NCBI GenBank assembly: GCA_963822765.1
Contig: CAWGJL010000005.1
Location: forward strand, 62,001 to 126,000
Direction: 5' to 3'
Origin: Palsa-504 sp963822765
Lineage (GTDB): Bacteria; Actinomycetota; Actinomycetes; Streptosporangiales; Streptosporangiaceae
DNA length: 64,000 bases
Below, piece after piece: positions 41,329 to 49,046 of the stretch. Within the stretch, counting starts at the first letter, position 1; the number at the start of each line of letters is the position of its first letter. A program made the translations under genes and the position numbers. The notes beneath the pieces were generated by a model, which was not told the origin of the DNA, searched no databases, and was given only the letters and a program-made list of their open reading frames with translations.

Positions 41329-41938
41329 GTGTCACGGGAGGCGGACCGGCCGTCGCTCCACCCGCTGCTGGCGGCCCGCTGGAGCCCGACGACCTTCGAC
41401 GCGTCGAGAGCTGACGGCGGCGGAGACCGAGGCGCTCTTGGAGGCGGCCCGGTGGGCGCCCTCAGCGGGCAACTCCCAGCCATGGGCGTTCATCGTGGGC
41501 CAGCGCGGGGATGCAACCCACGCCCGGCTGGTCCGGTATCTGGCCCGTAGCTCCGGCGCCTGGGCGCCGGCGGCGAGCCTGCTGATCGCCAACCTGGCGC
41601 ACCGCTACGTGGAAGGCACCGACTGGGAGTACTCCGAGTTCTCGCTGTACGACCTCGGCCAGGCCGTCGCCCACATGACCGTGCAGGCCCAGGCCCTGGG
41701 CCTGCACGTCCGGCAATTCCGGGCGTTCGACCGGGCCGGGCTGGCGGCCGAGTTCGCCGTGCCCGATCACTGGGAGGTCACGACCATGGCGGCCGTCGGG
41801 CGGCCCGGGCAGGCAAACGCGGCGCGATCGGAACGGAGCCCCGCCCGCCTGCGAGGCGGGCCGATGCGCCGTCGCGGCAGCGCCGCAGATCGACGCCATC
41901 GTCTGGCCCGTCATCTACCCCGCGGCGATCACCGATGA
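41329..41938 (+). pseudogene. Nitroreductase-family protein, frameshifted
   Basis: Frame one (GTG 41329) reads HPLLAARWSPTTFDASR. After a one-base shift near 41405, frame two reads LTAAETEALLEAARWAPSAG, NSQPWAFIVG, DLGQAVAHMTVQAQALGLHV and VTTMAAVGRP, which is a nitroreductase/FMN-oxidoreductase. Past about 41820 the frame loses similarity. The FMN-binding parts survive but are not in frame with the start. Confidence 0.75.
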
Positions 41939-41942
41939 GGTG

Positions 41943-42097
41943 ACGTGCGCGCCGTTCAGCAAAGTATCCCGTTGCGCAGGTACGGCGAGCCTGAGGAGTT
42001 CGGCCCGGGCGGCCGCGTTCCTGCTCCCCCCCGGCCGCTTCCTACATCACCGGCGCGATGATCCCGGTGGACGGCGGTGCCATCCGCTCGATCTGAG
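41943..42097 (+). pseudogene. SDR C-terminal remnant
   Basis: VQQSIPLRRYGEPEEFG and, one base shifted, AAFLLPPAASYITGAMIPVD with GGAIRSI and a stop: the last 50 codons of a FabG-like SDR. Nothing of its N-terminal part exists here. The 3' end of the tetR gene on the other strand reads through its complement. Confidence 0.65.
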
Positions 42098-42815
42098 CCC
42101 GCTGGCGTAACCGCAGCCGGGCGGTCTCGATGAGGCGCTCGATGCCGGACCGGAAGATGTCATCGTGGCGGCGCGGCGCGCCGGTGGCGGCGAGGGCCGC
42201 GGCGAGATGGGGGTAGCGGCCCTGGGCCGCTGCGCGGGTGAGCGCCTGGACCTGTGTGGTCATCTGCTCGTTCGTGCTGGCTGGGCTTGCTTGCATCGCG
42301 CCGTACATGGTGGCGAAGCCACGGATCATGGTGATGATTTCCAGCCGGGCCCCGGTGCCGAGCCTGGAGCCCGCTAGCAGGCCGAGGAAGTGGTCGAGAT
42401 ACCGCAGCCCGTTGGGGCCGGGCGGCATCGGGGGGTGGAGCAGCCCGGCCAGCCACGGGTGGCGCCGCGCGATATCACGGGTCTGCCCGGCCAGATCGGC
42501 GATGGCGGCGCGCGGGTCCGGAGGGGGCGTGACCGGGTATGCGTACTCGCCGGCCAGCTGGTCGGTCATCAGCTGGGCGAGGTGCTCCTTGGCGGGAACG
42601 TAGTTATACAGCGACATGACGGCGATGCCTAGCTCGCCGGCCAGGCGGCGCATGGTGACCGCATCCAGGCCCTCGGCATCGGCGATCCGCACGGCGAGCG
42701 CGGCGATGGCCGCGCGGTCGTGCCGGGCCCTGGGACCCCGGCTGCCGTGCTCGGGGAAGTCCCAGATCGACGCCGGCGCGCTGGCGCTGACGCGGGAGTG
42801 GCTGGTCGGTGTCAT
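42042..42815 (-). CDS. TetR/AcrR-family transcriptional repressor
   Basis: 257 residues. Helix-turn-helix region: IAALAVRIADAEGLDAVTMR, then LAGELGIAVMSLYNYVPAKE; ligand domain with HPWLAGLLHPPMPPGPNG. ATG 42815 starts the typical N-terminus. The last 18 or so codons (ERMAPPSTGIIAPVM) are the complement of the SDR remnant, so the natural C-terminus has probably been replaced. It is divergent from a drug-exporter-like MFS gene, with a long inverted repeat in the 119-bp gap; repression of that gene and of itself is likely. Confidence 0.88.
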   Translation of the reverse strand: MTPTSHSRVSASAPASIWDFPEHGSRGPRARHDRAAIAALAVRIADAEGLDAVTMRRLAGELGIAVMSLYNYVPAKEHLAQLMTDQLAGEYAYPVTPPPDPRAAIADLAGQTRDIARRHPWLAGLLHPPMPPGPNGLRYLDHFLGLLAGSRLGTGARLEIITMIRGFATMYGAMQASPASTNEQMTTQVQALTRAAAQGRYPHLAAALAATGAPRRHDDIFRSGIERLIETARLRLRQRAQIERMAPPSTGIIAPVM

Positions 42816-42830
42816 CGCCGAAATTCTACC

Positions 42831-42885
42831 TTTCAACGTGCAGTGTACGTAGTATCGTGGAAACGACGTACGATGCACGTCGAAA
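42831..42885. promoter_or_regulatory. 20-bp inverted-repeat operator in the tetR/MFS divergent promoter
   Basis: Left arm 42831-42850 and right arm 42866-42885 match in 17 of 20 positions as an inverted repeat (cores ACGTGCAGTGTACGT and ACGTACGATGCACGT) with a 15-base spacer. The two arms are centred 35 bp apart, enough room for two TetR dimers. The site lies 16 bp before tetR and 50 bp before the MFS start. Confidence 0.7.
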
Positions 42886-42934
42886 ACCGCGGGAGCGGAG
42901 GTCAGATGGCGGTATCCTGACGGGAGCGGACACC

Positions 42935-44169
42935 ATGATGGGCTGGTCGCCTTCGCTGGCGGGTTCCGGGCGCCGTTCTGCCGGTACTGGCTGTCGGGAT
43001 TCCTTTCCGACTTCGGGAACGGCGTCAGGCTGGCGGCCTTCCCGCTGCTCGTAGCCCAGCTGACGCGCGAGCCCGCCGCCGTGGCGGCCGTCACGGCGGT
43101 GCAGGGCTTGCCGTGGCTGCTGCTCGGTGCCGGCGCGGGGGTGATAGCCGACCGGGTCGACCGCCGTCGCCTGATGGTGACCGTGGATACCGCCCGCGCG
43201 GTGATCATCGCGGGCCTGGCCGTGGCCGTGCTGATCCACGAAGCCGGGCTGGTGCTCATCTACGTAGCCGCGTTCGGTGTCGGGACCGGCGCGGCGCTGC
43301 GCGGGACCGCCGCGATGGCGTGCGTACCCCGGCTGGTTGAGCCGGCCGATCTGGACAAGGCCAACGGGCGGGTGATCGCCGGGCAGATCGTGGGTAACGA
43401 GCTGGCCGGGCCGGCCGCCGGCGGCTGGCTGTTCGGCACGGCCGCCGTACTGCCGTTCGCGGTGAACGCAGGGATGCTGGGGATCGCGGTGCTGCTGCTG
43501 CTGACTTTGCCTGGCGTGTTCGCTCCCCCGCCACGTCAGCATGAACCCGGTACGGGCCGGGCGCGGTTCTCCTCGGTCAGGCACGACCTCGGCGAGGCGC
43601 TGGGGTGGATGCGACAGGACCCGGCCATCAGGGACATCACCCTCATGGCCGGGGTGGTTTCCGCGATGGACGCCACGTGGTTCGCGGTGCTCGTGCTCTA
43701 CGTCATCAAGGTCCTGCACCAGCAGCCAGGCACCTACGGCCTGCTGCTCGCCATCGGCGCCGTCGGCGGGATCGTGGCCGGCAGCGGCGGGGCGGCGCTG
43801 ACCCGGCGGATCGGGCCGTGGCGCTCCCTGCTGATGGGCGGACTCGGGATCGCTGCCACCCAGGCGGGTCTCGGCCTGACCGGCAACGTGGTCATCGCGG
43901 CGGTGCTCCTGATGCTCAGCAGCGCGGTGTTCGCGTTGTGCGACATGACCATGGTCACCATGCTGCAGCGCGACGTGCCGGACGCGTTGCTCGGCCGGGT
44001 GAGCAGCGTGTTCGGTACCGTCACGCAGGGCGGCGCGGCGTTCGGCGCGCTCGCGGGCGGAATCCTCGCCGCCGCGGCCGGAATCCGGGCCCCGATGCTG
44101 GCCGGCGCGGTGCCGATTGCCGTGGTGACGGTTTTCACCGGCTGGCGGCACCGCGCCGCCGGTCAGTAA
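42935..44169 (+). pseudogene. MFS transporter with an N-terminal frameshift
   Basis: From about 42965 one frame reads a complete 12-helix major-facilitator protein of the enterobactin-exporter-like (MFS_3) type: RYWLSGFLSDFGNGVRLAAF, GVIADRVDRRRLMVTVDTAR, FALCDMTMVTMLQRDVPDAL. That frame has no ATG or GTG until 43081, which would delete the first helix. ATG 42935, correctly placed after gggag, opens a frame (MMGWSPSLAG) that needs a one-base shift near 42962 to join it. So either an otherwise intact exporter has lost its start by a single-base change, or the sequence has an error. Controlled, if expressed, by the divergent TetR. Confidence 0.75.
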
Positions 44170-44327
44170 AGAGCAGCCCGGCAAGAACGCCACGCAGAGG
44201 ATCTCCCGGCGAAAACGCGGCGCGTAGGCGGCGGGAGAACCAGGGGCCGTTCCGGAGAAATCTTCTTTCAGAACGGTCCATGGAGCCGTGCGTCAGCCCG
44301 GCGAGGTCGAGCGATATCGTTGGCGGT

Positions 44328-44468
44328 TGGCTGTTGCAGGGTGCATAGCAGCTGAATGTTGTTAACCGTGAGTGCAGCCGCGCGAAGGGAATCTGTGTGG
44401 TCGAAGTGGAGATCCTCGGTCGAACCGCACTGCACGCACTTGCGTGGTCCAGGACGATACCGTGATCT
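44328..44468 (-). pseudogene. HNH endonuclease fragment
   Basis: The minus strand reads RKCVQCGSTEDLHFDHTDSL and NNIQLLCTLQQ: the C-x-x-C, D-H and N-x-x-x-L-C elements of an HNH nuclease (McrA-like). It has no start, and the last zinc ligands and helix are lost. Such genes are often carried by mobile DNA. Confidence 0.55.
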
Positions 44469-45192
44469 TGAAGTACTGAGGGATGACGAGGGAGTTGCGC
44501 TAGCCGCGGGCGCCGCGCGTTGGGGCGACGGCGGAACGAGAGCTGCAGCCGGCCGAGTAGGCCACACGGATCGGCACTAACGGAAGGACCAGCCGGCGGA
44601 GGCACGGGCCAGCCGGGCGGAGGATTGAGCCGCACTCGCCGCAGCGGCGGGTACCGAGGACGTATCGAGCGACGACGGGGCTAGTTTGTAGGTCCGAGCG
44701 TTCGGCGCGGCCGCTGCGAGACTGTGGCTGCGCCGAGCAGAGCGGACGCCGTTACCAGACCAGGCCTGCTGTTGTCGCTAGGTCCAGCACAGCCAGATGA
44801 CTGGCGGACAGCGCGGAGTAGACGATTACCCAGGCCAGAGATCAGAGCGGTCGATTTAAAGATCGCGTGGGCGGCATAGCTGGTCAGCTGGTATGGCTGG
44901 TTGTAGCGGCGGTCAATACTGATCCAGCGAACACACAGTGATTACCTCCCCGAGGTGTACAGGTGACGCCTGATCGCTGGTCGCGGTTCACGAACCTCAA
45001 GTCACAATTCGGTGCATTGACGGTACAACGGAATGCTTCGCCGCACGGAGCGCGTTTACGCAGGACACGGGCTACAGAGATTGAAAGGTCGGCATTTGAG
45101 TCTTACTGGTAGTAGACCAGCATCAGTGGCGGTTATCTGAGTTGCGTAGGCGAGCGTGGCTATGGTGGGGTGCGCTGGTGGACACTCACGCC
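44469..45192. other. Atypical, less GC-rich stretch without an intact gene
   Basis: Stop codons occur in all frames and base composition is clearly lower in GC than around it. On the minus strand 44686-44949 is open for about 85 codons (YNQPYQLTSYAAHAIFKSTA and ISGLG), preceded by a perfect ggggagg six bases before a CTG and eight before a GTG in another frame. Part-way along, a neighbouring frame reads WVIVYSALSASHLAVLDLAT. I cannot assign it; it may be a decayed imported gene. Confidence 0.35.
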
Positions 45193-45985
45193 ATGTGTGC
45201 GGCATTCGATGCACAGATCCGGCGGAACACAGGGAAGGCGAGCGGGTGTGGTAGTCGAGGCAGACGCTGGAGTGCTGCGCTGGCTTGCGCCGGGGACGCG
45301 GACGTCGCGCATTACCTGGTCCGAGCTCACGAGCGACTACGCAGATGCAGTGATCGCCGCGCAGGTGCGGTACTTCGCCGCTCGCGGTACGAGTGGAGTG
45401 GAAGCTATACGACTACGACCAGCCTGCCGATCTGGCACAGCGGCTGCTAGCGGCAGGCTACGTGGCGGATGACGAGGAGCTGATGCTGGTCGCAGAGACC
45501 TCTGTCATCGACTCCGACGTCAAGCTGCCAGACGGCGTGCGGCTGGACCTAGTGACCGACCAGGCCGCGTAGAGGCGATGATGGCCGTGCATGACCTGGC
45601 GTTCACCGGGCACCCGTCTACTGAGCTCGGCGAGCAGCTGGTGACACAGCTCAGGGAAGCACCTGAGCTGGTCCAGATGGTCGTCGCCAAATGGCCGGCG
45701 ACGAGCCAAGGTCGAGCGCGGCCAGGAGCGGAGTTCATCCCGGAGAACCGATTCGCCGGGCTGTGGGGCGGGGGAACCATTCGCGGCCTGGCGCGGCAAA
45801 ACGGGGCATCTTCCGTGCTCTGGTCAGCGTACCGGGCGGAGCCTGGCCGCCGCCCGCGGCTACCGCTATCTACAGGTCGACGCGCTGCCTGCCAGCGGCG
45901 ACGCAGCGGCTCGGCTACACGCCGGTTGCCGCCACCACGACCTACGTCTGGACGCCGCACGACCAGCAGGTGAGACGGCGCGCTA
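45193..45985 (+). pseudogene. GNAT acetyltransferase, heavily frameshifted
   Basis: Pieces in all three frames line up as one protein of about 260 residues: MCAAFDAQIRRNTG, VVVEADAGVLRWLAPGTRTS, WKLYDYDQPADLAQRLLAAG, DVKLPDGVRLDLVTDQ, VEAMMAVHDLAFTGHPSTEL, EFIPENRFAGLWGGGTIR, KRGIFRALVS, GYRYLQVDALPAS and LGYTPVAATTTYVWTP. At least five shifts and one stop (45571) separate them. This is old decay, unlike the single-shift genes elsewhere in the window. Confidence 0.75.
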
Positions 45986-46252
45986 ACGGCACGGCAGCGC
46001 GGATGCAACTCAGCGGATCCAGGCTAAGGCGGCCAGGGTTAGAGGGTCAGAACGGTCTGGGCGAGGAACCTGCCGATGAGGGCGGGCCGGTGCTGGATGA
46101 CAGCTAGAGCCGGTTCATGACGACCGCGGCGAGCTGGTCCACGTCGCGGAACGAGCGAGGTTGCCCAGGCGGCCTGCCTGGTTGTCCGGAGTAGGCCGGT
46201 CTGGGCCGCGGCGCCCATCGGGCGAACTACGTAAGCGCTAGTGCGTAGGCGG

Positions 46253-46606
46253 TCAGGCGGGCTGCCACAGTTCGACGCGATTGCCCTCGGGATCGGTGAC
46301 CCAGCCGAACCGGCCGACACCCTCCATGGCCTGCGTCTCTTCGCCCGCGTCCGCACCCTTGGCCCGCAATTGCGCGAGCATCGCATCCAGGTCTCGGACG
46401 CGGAAGTTGAGCATGGCCTGCTGGGCGCGGGACCCGAAGTAATCGGTCTCCGACTCGAACGTCGCGAACACCGTCGGCCCGGCTCCCTGACGCCACAGAC
46501 CGTTCTCATCGGCGTCCAGGCCCAGGCAATCGCGATACCACGCGCCCAGGGCCGCCGGGTCGGCGGCGCGCATGAAGTACCCGCCGATGCCAAGTACACG
46601 TTCCAT
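46253..46606 (-). CDS. VOC-superfamily protein
   Basis: 117 residues: ERVLGIGGYFMRAADPAALG starts the first module, RVRDLDAMLAQLRAKGAD the second, and FGWVTDPEGNRVELWQPA ends with the metal-ligand Glu. The short single-chain form is typical of bleomycin-resistance/dioxygenase-like VOC proteins that dimerise. Substrate unknown. ATG 46606 faces a TetR remnant on the other strand. Confidence 0.88.
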   Translation of the reverse strand: MERVLGIGGYFMRAADPAALGAWYRDCLGLDADENGLWRQGAGPTVFATFESETDYFGSRAQQAMLNFRVRDLDAMLAQLRAKGADAGEETQAMEGVGRFGWVTDPEGNRVELWQPA

Positions 46607-46664
46607 GCCGCTATCTTGCCAGGACGGCGGCCGGGCGGGCTGGCACCACGCCACCGCCCGCCCG

Positions 46665-46886
46665 GCCGGAACGATCTGCCGCCATCTCGAGGACATCGGC
46701 GCCTTGCGCGGCGACGTCGACGCGCGGCTGGCCCGCCGCGTCATTACCTACTACTACGGCATCGACGGCCTGCTCCGGACCCGCGACGTGTTCGGCTGGT
46801 CGCTGGAGCGCTCGAACGAGTGGCTGCTGGCTCAGGCCTGCGCCGCGGTCCTGCGGTCACCGGCCGAGCCGGTGAGCCCGAACTGA
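46665..46886 (+). pseudogene. TetR-type regulator, C-terminal remnant
   Basis: VDARLARRVITYYYGIDGLL and FGWSLERSNEWLLAQACAAV resemble the ligand-binding end of TetR/AcrR-type regulators. No helix-turn-helix precedes it; the sequence before 46665 belongs to the VOC gene's start on the other strand. Identification is tentative. Confidence 0.4.
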
Positions 46887-46897
46887 ACCATTCCGGG

Positions 46898-47824
46898 TCA
46901 GCGGATCGCGCCCGCCGGAAGCAGCGCATGCACGCCCCAGGACTGGTTCGCCACCTGGGTGACCCTCAGGTCGAGCACCGGGCTGGCCAGCGCCAGCGCC
47001 ATTGCCTTGCCCACTCCGTAGCTGGCCTGCAGCCAGGTCAGCATCGCGTCGAGAGCATCGCCCATGGCCGCGTTGAGATCCGGGCTGAAGCCAAAGGTGA
47101 CCTGGCCCGCCGGAGTCTCCGCGTGCACCCCTGGGACCGGGCGCCGGGTGACCAGCTCGAGCTGAAGCTCGGTCGTCATACCGCACTCGATGGCGGTACC
47201 GGCCACCTCCCCGTCGCCCTGGGCAGCATGGCCGTCGCCGATGCTCAGCAGCGCGCCAGGCACGGCAACCGGCAGGTACAGGACCGATCCGGCGACCAGT
47301 TCCCGGCAGTCGATGTTGCCGCCGCCGACGGCCCGGGGCGGGATGGTGGAGTGCTCGCCTGGCTCATCCCAGGCCACGCCCGTCACGCCATGGAACGGGG
47401 CTATCCGCACCGCGAGTCCCCGGTCGCTGACCGCTACTCCCGCGTCCGCGTCGATCTGCCACAGCAGCCAGGCAGGCGGGCCCTCGTGCAGGCCCAGGCG
47501 CCTGGTCAGCGGGGTGTCGCGGCCCGCGGCCACGGTGTAGCCCCAGGGGTCGGGCCGCAGCGACATAAAGCGCACCGCAAGCACCTGCCCGGGCACCGCG
47601 CCGCGGACCGCGATCGGCCCGGTCAGGCAGTGGCCGCGGCGCTGCTGGCCGGCCATCTCCGGCACCGTCTCGCCAGGGAACGTCTGCGGCCGCAGGTGCC
47701 CGGCCGCGTTCAGTGAGCGCAGCACGATCGTGTCACCGGGATCGACGGTCAGGGCCGGCGGCAGGTCACGGGAGAACACCTCAACTGTCGTCGACGGTGA
47801 CGGGTCGAGCCGGTGGCGGGTCAT
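46898..47824 (-). CDS. Acetamidase/formamidase family protein
   Basis: 308 residues of the FmdA/AmdA family of zinc amidohydrolases: LNAAGHLRPQTFPGE near the N-terminus, TGPIAVRGAVPGQVLAVRFM, GVTGVAWDEPGEHSTIPPRA with VGGGNIDCRELVAGSVLYLP, and SIGDGHAAQGDGEVAGTAIE, the strongly conserved metal-site block. It should hydrolyse short amides to ammonia and an acid. Somewhat shorter than the classical 400-residue enzymes, as usual for the actinomycete branch. Intact and alone; ATG 47824 follows gggaag. Confidence 0.88.
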   Translation of the reverse strand: MTRHRLDPSPSTTVEVFSRDLPPALTVDPGDTIVLRSLNAAGHLRPQTFPGETVPEMAGQQRRGHCLTGPIAVRGAVPGQVLAVRFMSLRPDPWGYTVAAGRDTPLTRRLGLHEGPPAWLLWQIDADAGVAVSDRGLAVRIAPFHGVTGVAWDEPGEHSTIPPRAVGGGNIDCRELVAGSVLYLPVAVPGALLSIGDGHAAQGDGEVAGTAIECGMTTELQLELVTRRPVPGVHAETPAGQVTFGFSPDLNAAMGDALDAMLTWLQASYGVGKAMALALASPVLDLRVTQVANQSWGVHALLPAGAIR

Positions 47825-47864
47825 GCCACGATCTTCCCCGCTCTGCGGCTTTAGCGTGTGCCCT

Positions 47865-48947
47865 TCAGATGGTGACGTGGCTCCAGCTCGTGCCTCCGTT
47901 GCGGGTTATCCACAGATAGCCGTTGGTGCCGAGGGCCATGCCCTGGGTGTTCGTTTCGAATCCGACCAGCGAGAAACCGTGCCCGCGGTCGGTCAGCGAG
48001 ACGTGCCAGCCGTGCCCGGTGCGCAGGTACAGGTCCGGCCCGGAGGTCCAGGCGAACCGCTCGCCGACGACGGCGGTCACGCCCTGCGGCGGCTGCGGCG
48101 GCGGCGGGTTGTCGGCGCTCCAGTCGCGGCCCTGATTGACGGACTCGTAGGCCCGTTGCGTCTGCGCCGGCGAGCTGGACTGGTTGTTCATGACGTCGCA
48201 GACCAGGTAGACCAGACCGTCGGTGGACAGCCCGAGCGCCGCGAACGGCACGTAGGCCTGACCGTGCACGCACGGCAGTGATTCGTGGCGCACCGGCTGG
48301 GTGCCGGCGAAGACATCCAGGGATGCAGGGATCGGCCCGGCGCCCTGCTGGCCGACGACGTAGGCGACCTCGCCGTGCACCGCGAGGGTGGCGGAGCGAT
48401 TCGGGGTCACGCCCAGGTTCGTCCAGGCGGTGCTGCCCGCCGGGGCCCGCCAGATGCTCGGGTAGGGCTGCTCGCCCGCGATTGACCACACCCAGCCGGC
48501 GGCGGTTTCGAGCGAGATCACCTGGGTCAGCCCGGCCGGCCGCCAGGAGGCGCCGCCGTTGGTGGTGATCCACAGCGACCCGGTGGTGGTCCAGGCGTAT
48601 CCGACCGCCGCGGAGGCGAACCGGATGTGCGCCAGGCCGGCGGGCGGGCCGGGCAGCCGCGCCCAGCGGGCGCCGCCGTCGGTCGTGGTGACCAGCTCGC
48701 CGCTGCCGAGCGCCCAGCCGTGATCGGCGGAGACGAAGCTCACGTCCTGCACCTTGATCGAGCCGGCCGCCTGGGCACCCGGAGCCGAGGCCGGCGGGCT
48801 GGTGGCTGCGGCGGCGGAGGGGGTCGCGGTGACCGGGGCCGACGGGACGGCCGACGACGGCGCAGATCCGGGCTTGGACGACCCGCAGCCCGCAAGCGCG
48901 ACGAGCGAGAGGAGGGCCGCGGCGGTTACCGAGAAACGATGGTTCAT
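47865..48947 (-). CDS. Lipoprotein with a BNR/YCF48-like beta-propeller
   Basis: About 360 residues. Lipoprotein signal FSVTAAALLSLVALAGCGSS (lipobox ALAGC), then an Ala/Pro/Ser-rich spacer and propeller blades with turns such as VSADHGWALGSGELVTTTDG, TTGSLWITTNGGASW and ITRNGGTSWSHVTI. Blades of this type occur in sialidase-like and YCF48 proteins; catalytic residues of a sialidase are not seen, so a binding role is more likely. ATG 48947 is preferred to 49082, whose extra residues do not resemble a signal. Divergent from the phospholipase gene, 99 bp apart. Confidence 0.8.
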   Translation of the reverse strand: MNHRFSVTAAALLSLVALAGCGSSKPGSAPSSAVPSAPVTATPSAAAATSPPASAPGAQAAGSIKVQDVSFVSADHGWALGSGELVTTTDGGARWARLPGPPAGLAHIRFASAAVGYAWTTTGSLWITTNGGASWRPAGLTQVISLETAAGWVWSIAGEQPYPSIWRAPAGSTAWTNLGVTPNRSATLAVHGEVAYVVGQQGAGPIPASLDVFAGTQPVRHESLPCVHGQAYVPFAALGLSTDGLVYLVCDVMNNQSSSPAQTQRAYESVNQGRDWSADNPPPPQPPQGVTAVVGERFAWTSGPDLYLRTGHGWHVSLTDRGHGFSLVGFETNTQGMALGTNGYLWITRNGGTSWSHVTI

Positions 48948-49046
48948 ATCCTGAGGACGCTGAACTGCGCCACCCGGTTGTACCGGGGCGATCCGTTGAG
49001 CGGCTTCACCCCGGACGACGTATACGAACCGAGGGGTAAAACCAGG

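Noticed and set aside
46241..47716. 491-codon plus-strand frame across the VOC and formamidase genes
   Set aside because: It spans two real genes on the other strand and has no family resemblance.
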